NCBI GenBank assembly: GCA_963716865.1
Contig: CAVQUF010000001.1
Location: forward strand, 124,001 to 188,000
Reading direction: 5' to 3'
DNA length: 64,000 nucleotides
From: AC-32 sp963716865
GTDB lineage: Bacteria; Actinomycetota; Thermoleophilia; Gaiellales; Gaiellaceae
The notes beneath the pieces are model-generated. The model made no database searches, was not told where the DNA came from, and was given only the letters and a program-made list of their open reading frames with translations. Shown here piece after piece: positions 1-8,639 of this stretch (positions are counted from its first letter, which is position 1; the number at the start of each line of letters is the position of its first letter). The translations under genes were made by a program, and so were the position numbers.

Positions 1-258
1 AACGCAGTCACCGCGATGACGGGTGTCTCCATTGTCTCGGGCCTCGCGCGCAGCTCGCGCAAGGCGGCGAGCCCGTCCATTCCCGGAAGCTGCACGTCCA
101 TGAGAACCAGCTGAGGGCGACTCTGCGCGGCGAGTAGGAGTGCACTCTCGGCTGAGCTACGCCTCGAGAGTGCGGTACCCGTGCGCGCCGAGAACGTCGC
201 GGAGCAGCTTGAGGTTTCGCTCGTTGTCCTCAACGATCAAGATCAGCTCGCCGGCCAC
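1..258 (-). pseudogene. response regulator receiver domain, frameshifted and cut by the window edge
   Basis: Start of a receiver-domain response regulator that runs off the left edge. The GTG at 256-258 follows GGAGG by four bases and overlaps the end of the upstream kinase gene by 16 bases, so translation is probably coupled. The first frame gives a normal receiver start (ILIVEDNERNLKLLRDVL) and then meets TAG at 157-159. The next frame carries on the domain without loss, with the phospho-acceptor Asp in LVLMDVQLPGMDG. Removing one base near 157-160 joins both halves as TLEASSAESALLL. Whether the extra base is a mutation or an assembly error cannot be told here. The output domain, if any, lies outside the window. 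Confidence 0.75.
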
Positions 259-2903
259 CGGTCCTCCGTTGGTTCGTCCGCCTTCGTCACGGAGTTGATC
301 AGTCCGAGCAGCATGTCGCGGTCGAGCTCGTTCTTCTGCGCCACCTGATCGATCTGACCGTAGAGGCGCTGCTTGCTCTCGGACGTCATCGCCTCGACGG
401 TGAGCACGACAATCGGGATGTCCGCCGTCCGAGGGTCGGCGCGAACTCGGTTGACGACCTCGAACGCGTCGGCTCCCGTCGTAAGCACGTCGACGATGAT
501 CACCGCCGGACGTTCGGCTTCCGCGAGAGCCACCGCGGCATTCTCGTCGGTCGCATGGAAGAGCCGGTATCCGGCGTGCGACGAGACCGATTCGAGCAAC
601 TCGACGACCAGCGGGTCGTCGCTGAGCGCCACGACGGTCTGCGGCGCCGCGGTCGTCCATCTGGAGAGAGCCGACACGACGTCGTCTCGGGCAACCGGCT
701 TGACGAGGTAGTCGGACGCGCCGAGCGCGAACCCTCTCCCTCGCTCGTCGAGCATCGAGACGATCACAACGGGGATGCCCGCAGTGCGAGGATCCGACTT
801 CAGGAGCGCGAGGACGTCCCACCCGTCGAGCCGCGGGAGCATGATGTCGAGGACGATTGCGCTCGGCTGGAGCGTCCGGGCCAGGTCGAGCCCTTCCCGG
901 CCGTCGCGTGCGACATACACCTCGAATGCGGCGCCGCGCAGGTAGAGCGACATGAGGTCGAGCGAACGCCGATCGTCTTCGACGACGAGGACCGTCCTCG
1001 TCCTGGTCGAGACACGCGCCGGCGGCTCGACGCGCGAGCGCTCTCGGCTCACCTTCGTCGGGCCGGTCGCGGCCGGAAGGGTGAAGGTGAAGGCGCTGCC
1101 CTCCCCGAGCCGGCTCTCGACCCACAGGCGGCCCCCGTGCAGCTCGACAATCCGCTTCGACAGCGTCAGCCCGAGCCCTGTCCCCTCGGCGCTGTCCGAG
1201 ACTTCGCGGCGGCCCTGCTGGAACGACTCGAAGATCCGCTCCATGTCCTCCTCGGCGATGCCGATTCCGGAGTCCTCGACGGTCACGTGAATCTCGTCGG
1301 CCACGCGCGTGGCGCGCACTTCGATCCGGCCTCCCTCGGGAGTGAACTTCACCGCGTTCGTGAGCAGATTGAGGACGACCTGCTTCAGCCGCAACGGATC
1401 GGCGAGGACGGCGTCGACGTCCGGATCGAGCGCGACGTCGAGCGATTGACCTTGCCGGCTCGCGCGCTCGCGAACCATGGCGATCCCGTGTTCGAGCGCC
1501 TCCCGCACCGGTGTGGGGCCCAGCTCGAGCTCCATCTTCCCCGCCTCGACCTTCGAGAGATCGAGGATCTCGTTGAGCAGATCGAGCAGGTGCCGCCCGG
1601 AGCTGCGGATGTCTTCGAGGTACTCCTCTTGCTTCTCGTTCAGGTCGCCGAACAGACGGTCGAGGAGGACCTCCGAGAAGCCGATCACTGCGTTGAGCGG
1701 TGTGCGTAGCTCGTGAGACATGCTGGCGAGGAACTCGGACTTGTGGCGGCTCGCGACCTCGAGTTCGTGCGTCTTGAGGGCGAGCTCCTGATAGAGGCGA
1801 GCGTTCTGGATTGCGAGAGCAGACTGGCTGGCGAACGTCTCGAGCAACTCGGTGATCTGCTCGGAGAACTCGCCCGTCGTGCGTCGACGGACGACGAGCG
1901 CACCGAGAATCCGATCCTCCCGCAGGAGCGGCACCGCGAGCATCGACCGCCAGCCCGCCCGCGCGAGTTGGTCGAGATGCGCGTCGCGCGGCGCTCGACC
2001 GATGTCGGCGACGGCCAGCGACGTGCCGGTCGACGCCGCACGCCCGACAAGCGTGTCGTGAAGGCCGACCTTTGTCGTGCCGAGAGCGGCGAGCAGCTCG
2101 TCGCTCGTGCCGTAGGCGGTTCGGATGCGGAACTCCTGAGCGCCGTCGTCAAACTCGAAGATCGACCCGCCCTCCGTGCCGGAAAGCTCCACCGCGTGCT
2201 TCACGATCGTCGACAGAACCTCGTGCAGGTCGAGGCTGGAGCTCACCGCCTCGCCGACCTCGCTCAGTCCTTGCAGCTGGTCGACTGAGCGCGCGAGCTC
2301 CCGCGTTCGCTGGCCGAGCTGCTGCATCAGGTTCGCATTCCGGATCGCGATCGCGCCCTGGGCCGCGAACGTCATGGCCAACCCGATCTCACGCTCCGTG
2401 AACGGGTTGACGTCGCGTCGCCACAACGAGATCACCGCCAGAACATCGTCCTCGCTCTGAATCGGCACCCCCACGATCGTTCGGAAGCCTCCGAGCCGCT
2501 GCCGAAGCCGTTGCTCCTCCGTGTCGTAGTCGGGGTCGATGGCAATGTCCGCCGACATCACCGGCTGCCGCTCGATCGCCACGCGGCCGACGAGCGTGCT
2601 CGGGCCGAGCGGGATCACACGCTCGGCGATCAGCGACCGATACTCGTCCGAGCCGCCGGAGGCGCAAGCGAGCCGGAAGTGGTCGCCCTCGTGTACGAAG
2701 ATCTGCCCGGCATCGGCACGGCACAACCGGATCGCATGCTCAACGACCGTCTCGAAAATCGGCTCGAGCTCGAAGTCCGAACGACCGACTGCGAGCAGGA
2801 CGTTGCTCGTCGCCGCCTGCTGTTCGAGCAACTCTGCGAGCTCGCTCGAAATAGCCTCGAGCTGCGAGTTTGTCCGTTGCGGCGATGCTGAGCTACCGCT
2901 CAC
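243..2903 (-). CDS. hybrid sensor histidine kinase, GAF-GAF-HisKA-HATPase-REC-REC
   Basis: An 886-residue soluble phosphorelay kinase with no membrane segment, so it probably senses a cytoplasmic signal. Two GAF domains lie at about 48-190 and 222-368. HisKA follows with His397 in SMSHELRTPLN, then a HATPase domain with the N box (NLLTNAVKF) and G boxes (DSGIGIA, GTGLGLTLSK). Two receiver domains end the protein. The first has Asp686 (VLDIMLPRLDGW) and Lys in YLVKP. The second has Asp805 (IIVDVL) and is more divergent, with QKNE in place of KP. GTG start at 2901-2903 behind an AAGG-type site. A separate receiver protein overlaps its 3' end and is a likely phosphotransfer partner. Ligand unknown. 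Confidence 0.93.
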   Translation of the reverse strand: MSGSSASPQRTNSQLEAISSELAELLEQQAATSNVLLAVGRSDFELEPIFETVVEHAIRLCRADAGQIFVHEGDHFRLACASGGSDEYRSLIAERVIPLGPSTLVGRVAIERQPVMSADIAIDPDYDTEEQRLRQRLGGFRTIVGVPIQSEDDVLAVISLWRRDVNPFTEREIGLAMTFAAQGAIAIRNANLMQQLGQRTRELARSVDQLQGLSEVGEAVSSSLDLHEVLSTIVKHAVELSGTEGGSIFEFDDGAQEFRIRTAYGTSDELLAALGTTKVGLHDTLVGRAASTGTSLAVADIGRAPRDAHLDQLARAGWRSMLAVPLLREDRILGALVVRRRTTGEFSEQITELLETFASQSALAIQNARLYQELALKTHELEVASRHKSEFLASMSHELRTPLNAVIGFSEVLLDRLFGDLNEKQEEYLEDIRSSGRHLLDLLNEILDLSKVEAGKMELELGPTPVREALEHGIAMVRERASRQGQSLDVALDPDVDAVLADPLRLKQVVLNLLTNAVKFTPEGGRIEVRATRVADEIHVTVEDSGIGIAEEDMERIFESFQQGRREVSDSAEGTGLGLTLSKRIVELHGGRLWVESRLGEGSAFTFTLPAATGPTKVSRERSRVEPPARVSTRTRTVLVVEDDRRSLDLMSLYLRGAAFEVYVARDGREGLDLARTLQPSAIVLDIMLPRLDGWDVLALLKSDPRTAGIPVVIVSMLDERGRGFALGASDYLVKPVARDDVVSALSRWTTAAPQTVVALSDDPLVVELLESVSSHAGYRLFHATDENAAVALAEAERPAVIIVDVLTTGADAFEVVNRVRADPRTADIPIVVLTVEAMTSESKQRLYGQIDQVAQKNELDRDMLLGLINSVTKADEPTEDRWPAS

Positions 2904-3156
2904 CGATCACCCTTTTGCGGCCGAGTCTGCTAGGCGCCTGATCGCATCTACAGCGACCATCGGCACAAGCATGGCACGTTGATCACAAGGTGCCAAGGCA
3001 CGGTCACCGTTTGGGATGGGCCGTGCCGAACGGCCTTCGCTGCACCTGCCAAACCTTTACCGAAGCTGAGCCAGGCCTTGCCGTGGGGTTGGGCCACCCC
3101 TGGGAGCGCCCTTCGTAGCGTGGAACGCGCAGTCCACAACCGAACGGAGGTAAAAG
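2904..3156. promoter_or_regulatory. divergent intergenic region with a hairpin
   Basis: This 253-base gap separates the leftward kinase gene from a rightward secreted-protein gene, so it must hold promoters for both. I see no convincing -35/-10 pair. A 7-bp inverted repeat (GGCACGG at 2997-3003, CCGTGCC at 3021-3027) could form a hairpin. No protein-coding signal was found. Confidence 0.35.
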
Positions 3157-3540
3157 ATGAAGCGTTCCGTCTCAGCTCTCTTCATCGTCGCGTTCGCCGC
3201 GCTGGCGGTCGCAGTGCCGGTCGTCCTCGCAAAGGCTGACAGGCAGATCGCGCTCCGCCCGATGAAGGCATACCCGCACGCGAAGGGCTCCGCCCAGTAC
3301 CAGGCGCAGACAGGCCAGCGCGAGCTCCAGGTCGAGGTCGAGCACGTTCGCTCGCTCCGAGGCAAGCAGGTTCTCGTCTACGTCAACGGCGCGAAGATCG
3401 GTGCCGCCCGCGTGAACAGCATCGGGAAGGCCGAGCTCAGCCGCAACACCGAGCGCGGGCAGCGGGTCCCACGGGTCAGCTCCGGCACCAAGGTCATGGT
3501 CCGCACGGCTCGCGCCGCCGTCGTCTCAGGGTCGTTCTAG
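3157..3540 (+). CDS. small secreted or anchored protein of unknown function
   Basis: A 127-residue protein with an N-terminal signal-peptide-like segment: Lys/Arg at 2-3, a hydrophobic run at about 5-24 and an Ala-rich cleavage region. The rest is basic and rich in Lys, Arg and Val, with no Cys. The ATG at 3157 follows GGAGG with six bases between, a strong site that fixes the start. The mature part has alternating hydrophobic residues that suggest beta strands (KQVLVYVNGAKIGAARVN). I do not recognise a family. It is the first gene of a rightward run that includes a membrane-tethered phosphoesterase. Confidence 0.7.
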   Translation: MKRSVSALFIVAFAALAVAVPVVLAKADRQIALRPMKAYPHAKGSAQYQAQTGQRELQVEVEHVRSLRGKQVLVYVNGAKIGAARVNSIGKAELSRNTERGQRVPRVSSGTKVMVRTARAAVVSGSF

Positions 3541-3552
3541 GCGGCAGTGACA

Positions 3553-3795
3553 ATGGCGACGCTGCGAGAACTGGACACGAGGCAGGCAAGCGGCCTCGAG
3601 GTCACGCTGTTCTGGCACAGCGGCAGCGACAGGCTCACCGTGTCCGTCCAGGACGCAAGCAGCAGTGACCGCTTCGAGCTCGACGTCGAACCGGACCACG
3701 CTCTCGACGCGTTCCGCCACCCCTACGCCTACGCGGCGGGCCGTCGCGTCTCACGCGCACGGCCCGCCGCGCGCCTGTCGGTCGACCGTGGCTAG
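3553..3795 (+). CDS. small conserved-looking protein, function unknown
   Basis: An 80-residue acidic protein beginning MATLRELDTRQ, with a predicted beta-rich core (LEVTLFWHSGSDRLTVSVQD) and a FRHPYAYA motif near the C-terminus. No signal peptide or membrane segment is visible. A GTG six bases upstream (3547) is an alternative start. It begins 12 bases after the previous gene. Its stop overlaps the GTG start of the next gene, which supports it as a real member of this operon. No family was recognised. Confidence 0.62.
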   Translation: MATLRELDTRQASGLEVTLFWHSGSDRLTVSVQDASSSDRFELDVEPDHALDAFRHPYAYAAGRRVSRARPAARLSVDRG

Positions 3796-4897
3796 CGTCG
3801 AGCAGCTCGAGCAGGCGATCCGCGAGCTCGTCTCGGAGCGCCAGGCGCTGCGGGACGTCGGCGCGGATCGGAACGAGCTCGAGCGGAACCGGCTGCGGCT
3901 GATCCGTTTCCAGGGGCGGCTGACCGAAGAACTGCTCGAGCGGCATCTCCCAGCCGATCCAGGGACCGGCCGGGGCCGCGGGCGTGCGAGACGTCGCGCT
4001 CTCCCCGTCGGCGCCGCCGCCCTCGCCGCCGGTGTCCTGCTCGCGTTTCTGACCGGCGTCGCCGGCGCAGTGGGCGAGCCGAGCTCGTCGGCGGTCTCGC
4101 CGCGCGCCTCCGCGTCGCCGCGGTTTGCGCACGTGATGGTCGTCGTCCTCGAGAACAAGCCTGCGTCGGCGATCGTGGGGAATCCGGCCGCGTCGGTCTT
4201 CAACGGGCTCGCGCGGCGCTACGCGTTGCTCGCGAACTACCACGCCGTCGCGCACCCGAGCCTGCCGAACTACCTCGCGCTCATCTCCGGGACGACTGGC
4301 GGGCTTCGGCGCGACTGCCTCGACTGCTCGCTGACCGCACCGACGATCGCCCAGACGCTCGACGCCGCGGGCGCGACGTGGAAGGCGTACGTCGAGGGCG
4401 TGCACCGAAACGGGTTCGGCGACCTCGATTCGCATGCCGTGAAGGCCCGGATCCCGTTCCTGTACTCGCGGTACGTCCTCGGGCACCCTGGGGACATGAA
4501 GCGCATCGTGCCCCTGACCAAGCTCGCGCCTGACCTCCGGCGCGGCGACCTCCCGACCTACTCGCTCGTCGTGCCGAGTCTCAGCCACGACATGCACAAC
4601 TGCTCGGTCCGGACCGGCGACCGCTGGCTCGGCTCGTTCGTCGGCCACGTCCTGCCGGCGCTCGGCCCGCGCGATGTCGTCTTCGTCGTCTTCGACGAGA
4701 GCCACATGCAAGACATGCGAGGCGGCGGAGGTCATGTCGCGGCGCTCGCCCTCGGCCCGCTCGTCCGGCGCGGAAGCGTCTCGCGTGCATCGCTCGACCA
4801 CTACGGGCTCCTGCGCACGATCGAACACGGCCTCGGCCTCCCACTTCTAGGGCAATCGGCCAACGCGCGCCCTATCGCCGGGATCTGGCGGCGCTAG
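3788..4897 (+). CDS. membrane-tethered phosphoesterase (alkaline or acid phosphatase-like fold)
   Basis: A 369-residue protein. Residues 1-55 form a charged, Leu-rich helix (VEQLEQAIRELVSERQAL) that looks like a small cytoplasmic coiled coil. Basic residues follow, then one membrane helix at about 72-94, and then an outside phosphoesterase domain. That domain has the family's features: VVVLENKPASAI at its start, HPSLPNYLALISG, a PSLSHDMHNC segment, and VVFVVFDESHM near the end, where metal ligands lie in relatives. This fits PF04185-type phosphoesterases, which cut phosphomonoesters or phospholipids. I chose GTG 3788, which overlaps the upstream stop. The open frame extends further upstream, but that part is the previous gene read out of frame. 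The substrate is not predictable. Confidence 0.82.
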   Translation: MASVEQLEQAIRELVSERQALRDVGADRNELERNRLRLIRFQGRLTEELLERHLPADPGTGRGRGRARRRALPVGAAALAAGVLLAFLTGVAGAVGEPSSSAVSPRASASPRFAHVMVVVLENKPASAIVGNPAASVFNGLARRYALLANYHAVAHPSLPNYLALISGTTGGLRRDCLDCSLTAPTIAQTLDAAGATWKAYVEGVHRNGFGDLDSHAVKARIPFLYSRYVLGHPGDMKRIVPLTKLAPDLRRGDLPTYSLVVPSLSHDMHNCSVRTGDRWLGSFVGHVLPALGPRDVVFVVFDESHMQDMRGGGGHVAALALGPLVRRGSVSRASLDHYGLLRTIEHGLGLPLLGQSANARPIAGIWRR

Positions 4898-4916
4898 ACG
4901 GAGTGCGTACGCCAGC

Positions 4917-4960
4917 GGCAGCACGACGATGCTGGCGGGCCGGTTGATCGGGTCAATCGG
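4917..4960 (-). pseudogene. short remnant resembling the 3' part of prs
   Basis: In the 98-base gap between two rightward genes, the minus strand reads PIDPINRPASIVVLPLA. This matches PIDPINRPANIEVLPVS near the C-terminus of the PRPP synthetase encoded at 16937-17986. At DNA level about 27 of 29 bases are the same over the core (compare 4936-4964 with the region near 17047). No start, and no similarity on either side. It looks like a leftover of a duplicated or moved prs copy. Confidence 0.6.
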
Positions 4961-4995
4961 AACTGGGAAGTCAGCCCGGCTATCGTCTACGCGGC

Positions 4996-6603
4996 GTGAC
5001 GAGAGCCAGCCCGCTCGCCCGTGAAGCCGTTCTCTCCGCCCTCGCAGCGGGGACCTGTGCGGCTCTCCTGGCCTGGCTCGGGCCGCCGGGCGCCGACGGA
5101 GCGGCACACGCCTACCAGCGAGCGCTCTTTCTCCATCACGGCTTCACCCTCTGGAACAACTTCTGGTACGCGGGCCGCTACAGCTTCGTCACCTACAGCC
5201 TGCTCTACTACCCGCTTGCGGGGCTGCTGGGGATCCGGCTGCTGGCGGTGGCGACCGTGTCGGCCGCGGCGCTCGCATTCGCGGTCGTCCTCTGGCGCGA
5301 GTGGGGGCCGGCCGTCCGGTGGTCGAGCCGCACGTTCGCGGTCGTCTGGGCCGGAATCGTCCTCTCCGCGGCGTTCCCGTTCGCGCTCGGAGCGGCGCTT
5401 GCACTCCTGGCGATCTGGTCCATCCAGGCGGGTAAGCGCGGCCGCTTCGCACTGTTCGCCGCGCTGACGCTGGCTGCAAGCCCGGTCGCCTTCCTGCTCC
5501 TCACGCTCCTTCTTGCCGCTTTCGGCATCGCCCGCTGGAACGACCGCTCGGCCCTCGTTGCGCCCGCTCTCACGCTGGCGGGATTCGGTGCGGTCGAGGC
5601 GCTGCTCTGGCGATTGTTCCCGGGCGGCCGCTTTCCCTTCTCCGTCGAGGAGCTTGCCGGGGTGGCGACCTTCTGCGTCCTCGGCGCCGCCCTGACCTGG
5701 CGCGTCCAGCGGGCCAGCTCGCTCCGTTGGGTGTTTGTGATCTACCTGGGCGCATGCCTCGCTGCCTTCCTGATCCCATCGGCGCTCGGCGAGAACGTGA
5801 TCCGGCTGCGCTACGCCGCAGTCCCGCTGGCCGTCCTCACGCTCTCCCTGCGCCGCTGGCGTCCGCTGCCGGTCTGTCTCGGCGCGCTCGTCCTCGCGAT
5901 CTCGTGGAACGTGACCCCGCTCGCCGGCCAGTACATCAAGGGCAGCGCGGACCCGGCGGCGAAGCCCGCCTACTGGGCACCGGCGATCGCCTACTTCCAT
6001 GCGCATCTGAGACCGTCGTACCGCGTCGAAGCGGTCGATACGGCAGACCACTGGGCGGCCGTGTACCTCGCGGAGGCTCAGATCCCGCTCGCGCGTGGCG
6101 GCTTCCGGCAGGATGACTTCCCGCAGAACCAGCTGCTGTACGACACGCTCGACTCCGCCTCGTACGTCGCGTGGCTGCGCTGGCTCGGCGTCCGGTACGT
6201 CCTGCTCACCGACGCGCCTCCTGACTACAGCGCCCTCCGCGAGGCGGCGCTGCTGCGCGGTGGGCACTCCGGGCTGCACGTCGTCTTCCGAACGTCGAAC
6301 CTGACCGTGTTCTCGGTACCGCACCCGAAGCCGATCCTCACGGGGAGGGCGCCGGCAACGGTGCTGAGACTGGCGGGGGCGCACGTCGTCATCGCCGTCT
6401 CGCGCCCCGGCCGCTACCGGCTCGCCGTTCGGTACTCGCCCTACTGGCACGCCGAAGGCGCCTGCGTCAGTCGTGCCGCGGACGGCATGACCACGATCGC
6501 CGCGCAGCATGCGGGCCGGCTCGAGCTCGCGTTCCACGTCGACGCCGCGAGCGCGCTCGCCGCGGTCGTGGGCAGCCGCTCCGCCTTGTGTGACGATCAC
6601 TAG
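4996..6603 (+). CDS. large polytopic membrane protein, GT-C-like
   Basis: A 535-residue protein with about ten hydrophobic helices between residues 10 and 330, then a soluble C-terminal part of about 200 residues. The overall layout, a membrane domain followed by an outside domain, matches GT-C glycosyltransferase-like membrane proteins that use lipid-linked sugars. I see no clear catalytic DD or DE loop, so enzyme activity is unproven. GTG start at 4996. The next gene begins before this one ends (14-base overlap) and also encodes a GT-C-like protein, so the two are probably made together for cell-envelope glycan work. Confidence 0.72.
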   Translation: MTRASPLAREAVLSALAAGTCAALLAWLGPPGADGAAHAYQRALFLHHGFTLWNNFWYAGRYSFVTYSLLYYPLAGLLGIRLLAVATVSAAALAFAVVLWREWGPAVRWSSRTFAVVWAGIVLSAAFPFALGAALALLAIWSIQAGKRGRFALFAALTLAASPVAFLLLTLLLAAFGIARWNDRSALVAPALTLAGFGAVEALLWRLFPGGRFPFSVEELAGVATFCVLGAALTWRVQRASSLRWVFVIYLGACLAAFLIPSALGENVIRLRYAAVPLAVLTLSLRRWRPLPVCLGALVLAISWNVTPLAGQYIKGSADPAAKPAYWAPAIAYFHAHLRPSYRVEAVDTADHWAAVYLAEAQIPLARGGFRQDDFPQNQLLYDTLDSASYVAWLRWLGVRYVLLTDAPPDYSALREAALLRGGHSGLHVVFRTSNLTVFSVPHPKPILTGRAPATVLRLAGAHVVIAVSRPGRYRLAVRYSPYWHAEGACVSRAADGMTTIAAQHAGRLELAFHVDAASALAAVVGSRSALCDDH

Positions 6604-7822
6604 CGCCCAGCCGCCGTCTGCAAACCGCCAGCTGCCCCTGGCGGCTCTCGGCCTCGCGCTCGTCGCGTTGCTCGCCCTTGCTGCCGCCGCCGCATCCGCG
6701 CACGGCTCGTCGCTCTCCCAGAGCCGGCCGGAGCTGACCGACCTCCCCGGGGCGGTGTTCCTGGCCGCGGCGGGAGGCGCGTTCGCTCTCTACGTCCTGG
6801 CGCTCGTCGTCGTCCGCAGACGCAGGCCGAGCCTTGCCGTGGTGTGCGTCGTGGCCGCCGCGATCCAGCTCGTGCCGCTGGCCGGGCCGTTGCTCCTCTC
6901 GCGCGACGTGTACGCGTACTGGACGTACGGGCGCCTGATCACCGCCCACGACGCGAACCCGTACGCCGTTCCCCCGTCGAGGTACGGCTCCGATCCTGCC
7001 GAGCGGCAGATGGCGCCCGCCTGGCGAGGGACGAGGTCCGTGTACGGCCCGGTCTTCACGGCCGCCTCCGCGGGTCTCGCGACGGCAACCGGCCGATCCG
7101 CCGAGACCTCGGCCTTCGCGTACCGGCTGCTGGCGACCCTGGGGGTGCTCACCGTTGTCGGCCTGGCGGCGCTCGTCGGACCGGTGCCGGCGTTCGCCGC
7201 GGCCTTCGTCGGCTGGAACCCGCTGCTCGCGCTCGACTTCGGCGGAGGCGGGCACAACGACGTCTGGATGGTGGCCTTCGTCCTGGGTGCGCTGGCACTC
7301 ACGTTGCGCCGTCGACCGGCGCTGGCCGGTGCCAGCTGGGCGATTGCGGCGGGCGTGAAGTGGGTGCCGCTCGTGCTTCTGCCTCTGAGCCTAGTCGCAG
7401 CCCGCGGGCGGAACGCGCGTCGAATCGCCGTCGGCTTCCTCGCCGCCGTGGCCGCCATCGGCGCCGCCGCGTTCCTGGCCTTCGGATCGGCCTGGATGTC
7501 TGCGCTGGCACCCGTCGCCCACCACCACGCCGGCTTCGCGCTCCCTTCGCGCCTCGCTCAGCTCGGCTTCCCCCGACCGCTCGCAGACCTTGCGGCGGCG
7601 GTCCCGCTTGTCATCGCGCTTCCGTGGCTCCTGCGGGACGCTCGCGCCGGGCGCGCTCGACTCGGCCTCGCAACGGGACTGCTGGTCATCGCGAGCCCGT
7701 GGGTATTGCCCTGGTACGCGGTCTGGACCGTCCCTCTCGCCGCGGTCGAAGAGGATCGGCTGGCCTGGGTGCTCGCGCTCGTCGTGTGCGCCTGCCTCCT
7801 GCCGGACCGGATCCCGCTCTAG
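6590..7822 (+). CDS. GT-C / GT87-like polyprenyl-phosphate-dependent mannosyltransferase-like membrane protein
   Basis: A 410-residue protein with about eleven hydrophobic segments. After the first two helices comes LLSRDVYAYWTYGRLI, which resembles the first outside loop of actinobacterial polyprenol-phosphomannose transferases (SRD-YAY pattern). Then come NPYAVPPSRYG and GGGGHNDVWMVAFVLG, the last also typical of GT87/MptB-like proteins. The likely role is adding sugars from a lipid-phosphate donor to an envelope glycan outside the membrane. The GTG at 6590 overlaps the upstream stop by 14 bases. It ends one base before a gene on the other strand. The specific sugar and acceptor are unknown. 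Confidence 0.75.
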   Translation: MTITSAQPPSANRQLPLAALGLALVALLALAAAAASAHGSSLSQSRPELTDLPGAVFLAAAGGAFALYVLALVVVRRRRPSLAVVCVVAAAIQLVPLAGPLLLSRDVYAYWTYGRLITAHDANPYAVPPSRYGSDPAERQMAPAWRGTRSVYGPVFTAASAGLATATGRSAETSAFAYRLLATLGVLTVVGLAALVGPVPAFAAAFVGWNPLLALDFGGGGHNDVWMVAFVLGALALTLRRRPALAGASWAIAAGVKWVPLVLLPLSLVAARGRNARRIAVGFLAAVAAIGAAAFLAFGSAWMSALAPVAHHHAGFALPSRLAQLGFPRPLADLAAAVPLVIALPWLLRDARAGRARLGLATGLLVIASPWVLPWYAVWTVPLAAVEEDRLAWVLALVVCACLLPDRIPL

Positions 7823-7823
7823 G

Positions 7824-8639
7824 TCACTCGCCCGCGACGTCGCGGCGGAGGAAGACGACGTAGGCGGCGAGCAACGGAAGCGCGATGTACAGCGCGCACA
7901 CCCAGACGGCCCGGATCACGGGAGTCCAGTCGGCGGGCACGCGAAGGAACCCGTGCCACGCCTCGAACTGCGTCCCGAGCAGGTACGAGCGAAAGCTCTC
8001 CGTGCCAGGAAGCACGCCCAGGAGCTGCATCAGCAACGCCCACATCAGCGTCCCGACGACCGACGCGGCGCTGTTCCGCGTCACGGTCGAGAGCATCAGC
8101 CCGAAGGCGGCGATGCCGGCGAGCGGCAGCACGTAGACCCCGAGGCTGGCCGCGAGCAGGCCGAGCCCGTGTGGTGCGGAGATCTTCGTGCCCGAGAGCG
8201 AGGTCAACGGGTGAAAGCCCCACGCGATGCTGCCGGCGACCAGGCCGACGAGCCCCATCGCGAGAACGACCGTGACGGTGTAGCTGAACGCGGCGAGCAC
8301 CTTGCCGACGAAGACCTCGCCGCGATCTCTCGAGCGCGTCAGGATCGTCTTCAGCGTGCCGTTGTGGCTCTCGGACGCAACGATGTCGCCGGCGACGAGG
8401 GCGGTGATCAGCGGCAGGCCCCAGATCGACATGAAGAAGAGGACGACGAACGGAACCGCCAGGCCCGTGTCGCGGATATAGCGGCCGAGCGGCACGTCAT
8501 TCGGCCCCCCCGTCTGCGTCACGAGCACGATGACGAAGACGAGCGGGACGAGCATGGCGGCCCCGAGCCCGAGGTAGGTTCGCTTCTGGGCGAGGAGCTT
8601 TGCGAGCTCCCAGCGATAGACCTTGACGACCGCGCCCAT
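7824..8639 (-). CDS. ABC-2 type transporter permease
   Basis: A 271-residue membrane subunit with six predicted helices, starting with the usual N-terminal amphipathic segment (VYRWELAKLLAQKRTYLG) of ABC-2 permeases. The segment SESHNGTLKTILTRSRDR matches the conserved EKExGTL-type coupling region that contacts the ATPase. Its ATG overlaps the stop of the ATPase gene by one base (TGATG), so the two subunits are made together. It is the last gene of a five-gene unit that starts with a two-component system. The direction is probably export. The substrate is unknown. Confidence 0.88.
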   Translation of the reverse strand: MGAVVKVYRWELAKLLAQKRTYLGLGAAMLVPLVFVIVLVTQTGGPNDVPLGRYIRDTGLAVPFVVLFFMSIWGLPLITALVAGDIVASESHNGTLKTILTRSRDRGEVFVGKVLAAFSYTVTVVLAMGLVGLVAGSIAWGFHPLTSLSGTKISAPHGLGLLAASLGVYVLPLAGIAAFGLMLSTVTRNSAASVVGTLMWALLMQLLGVLPGTESFRSYLLGTQFEAWHGFLRVPADWTPVIRAVWVCALYIALPLLAAYVVFLRRDVAGE

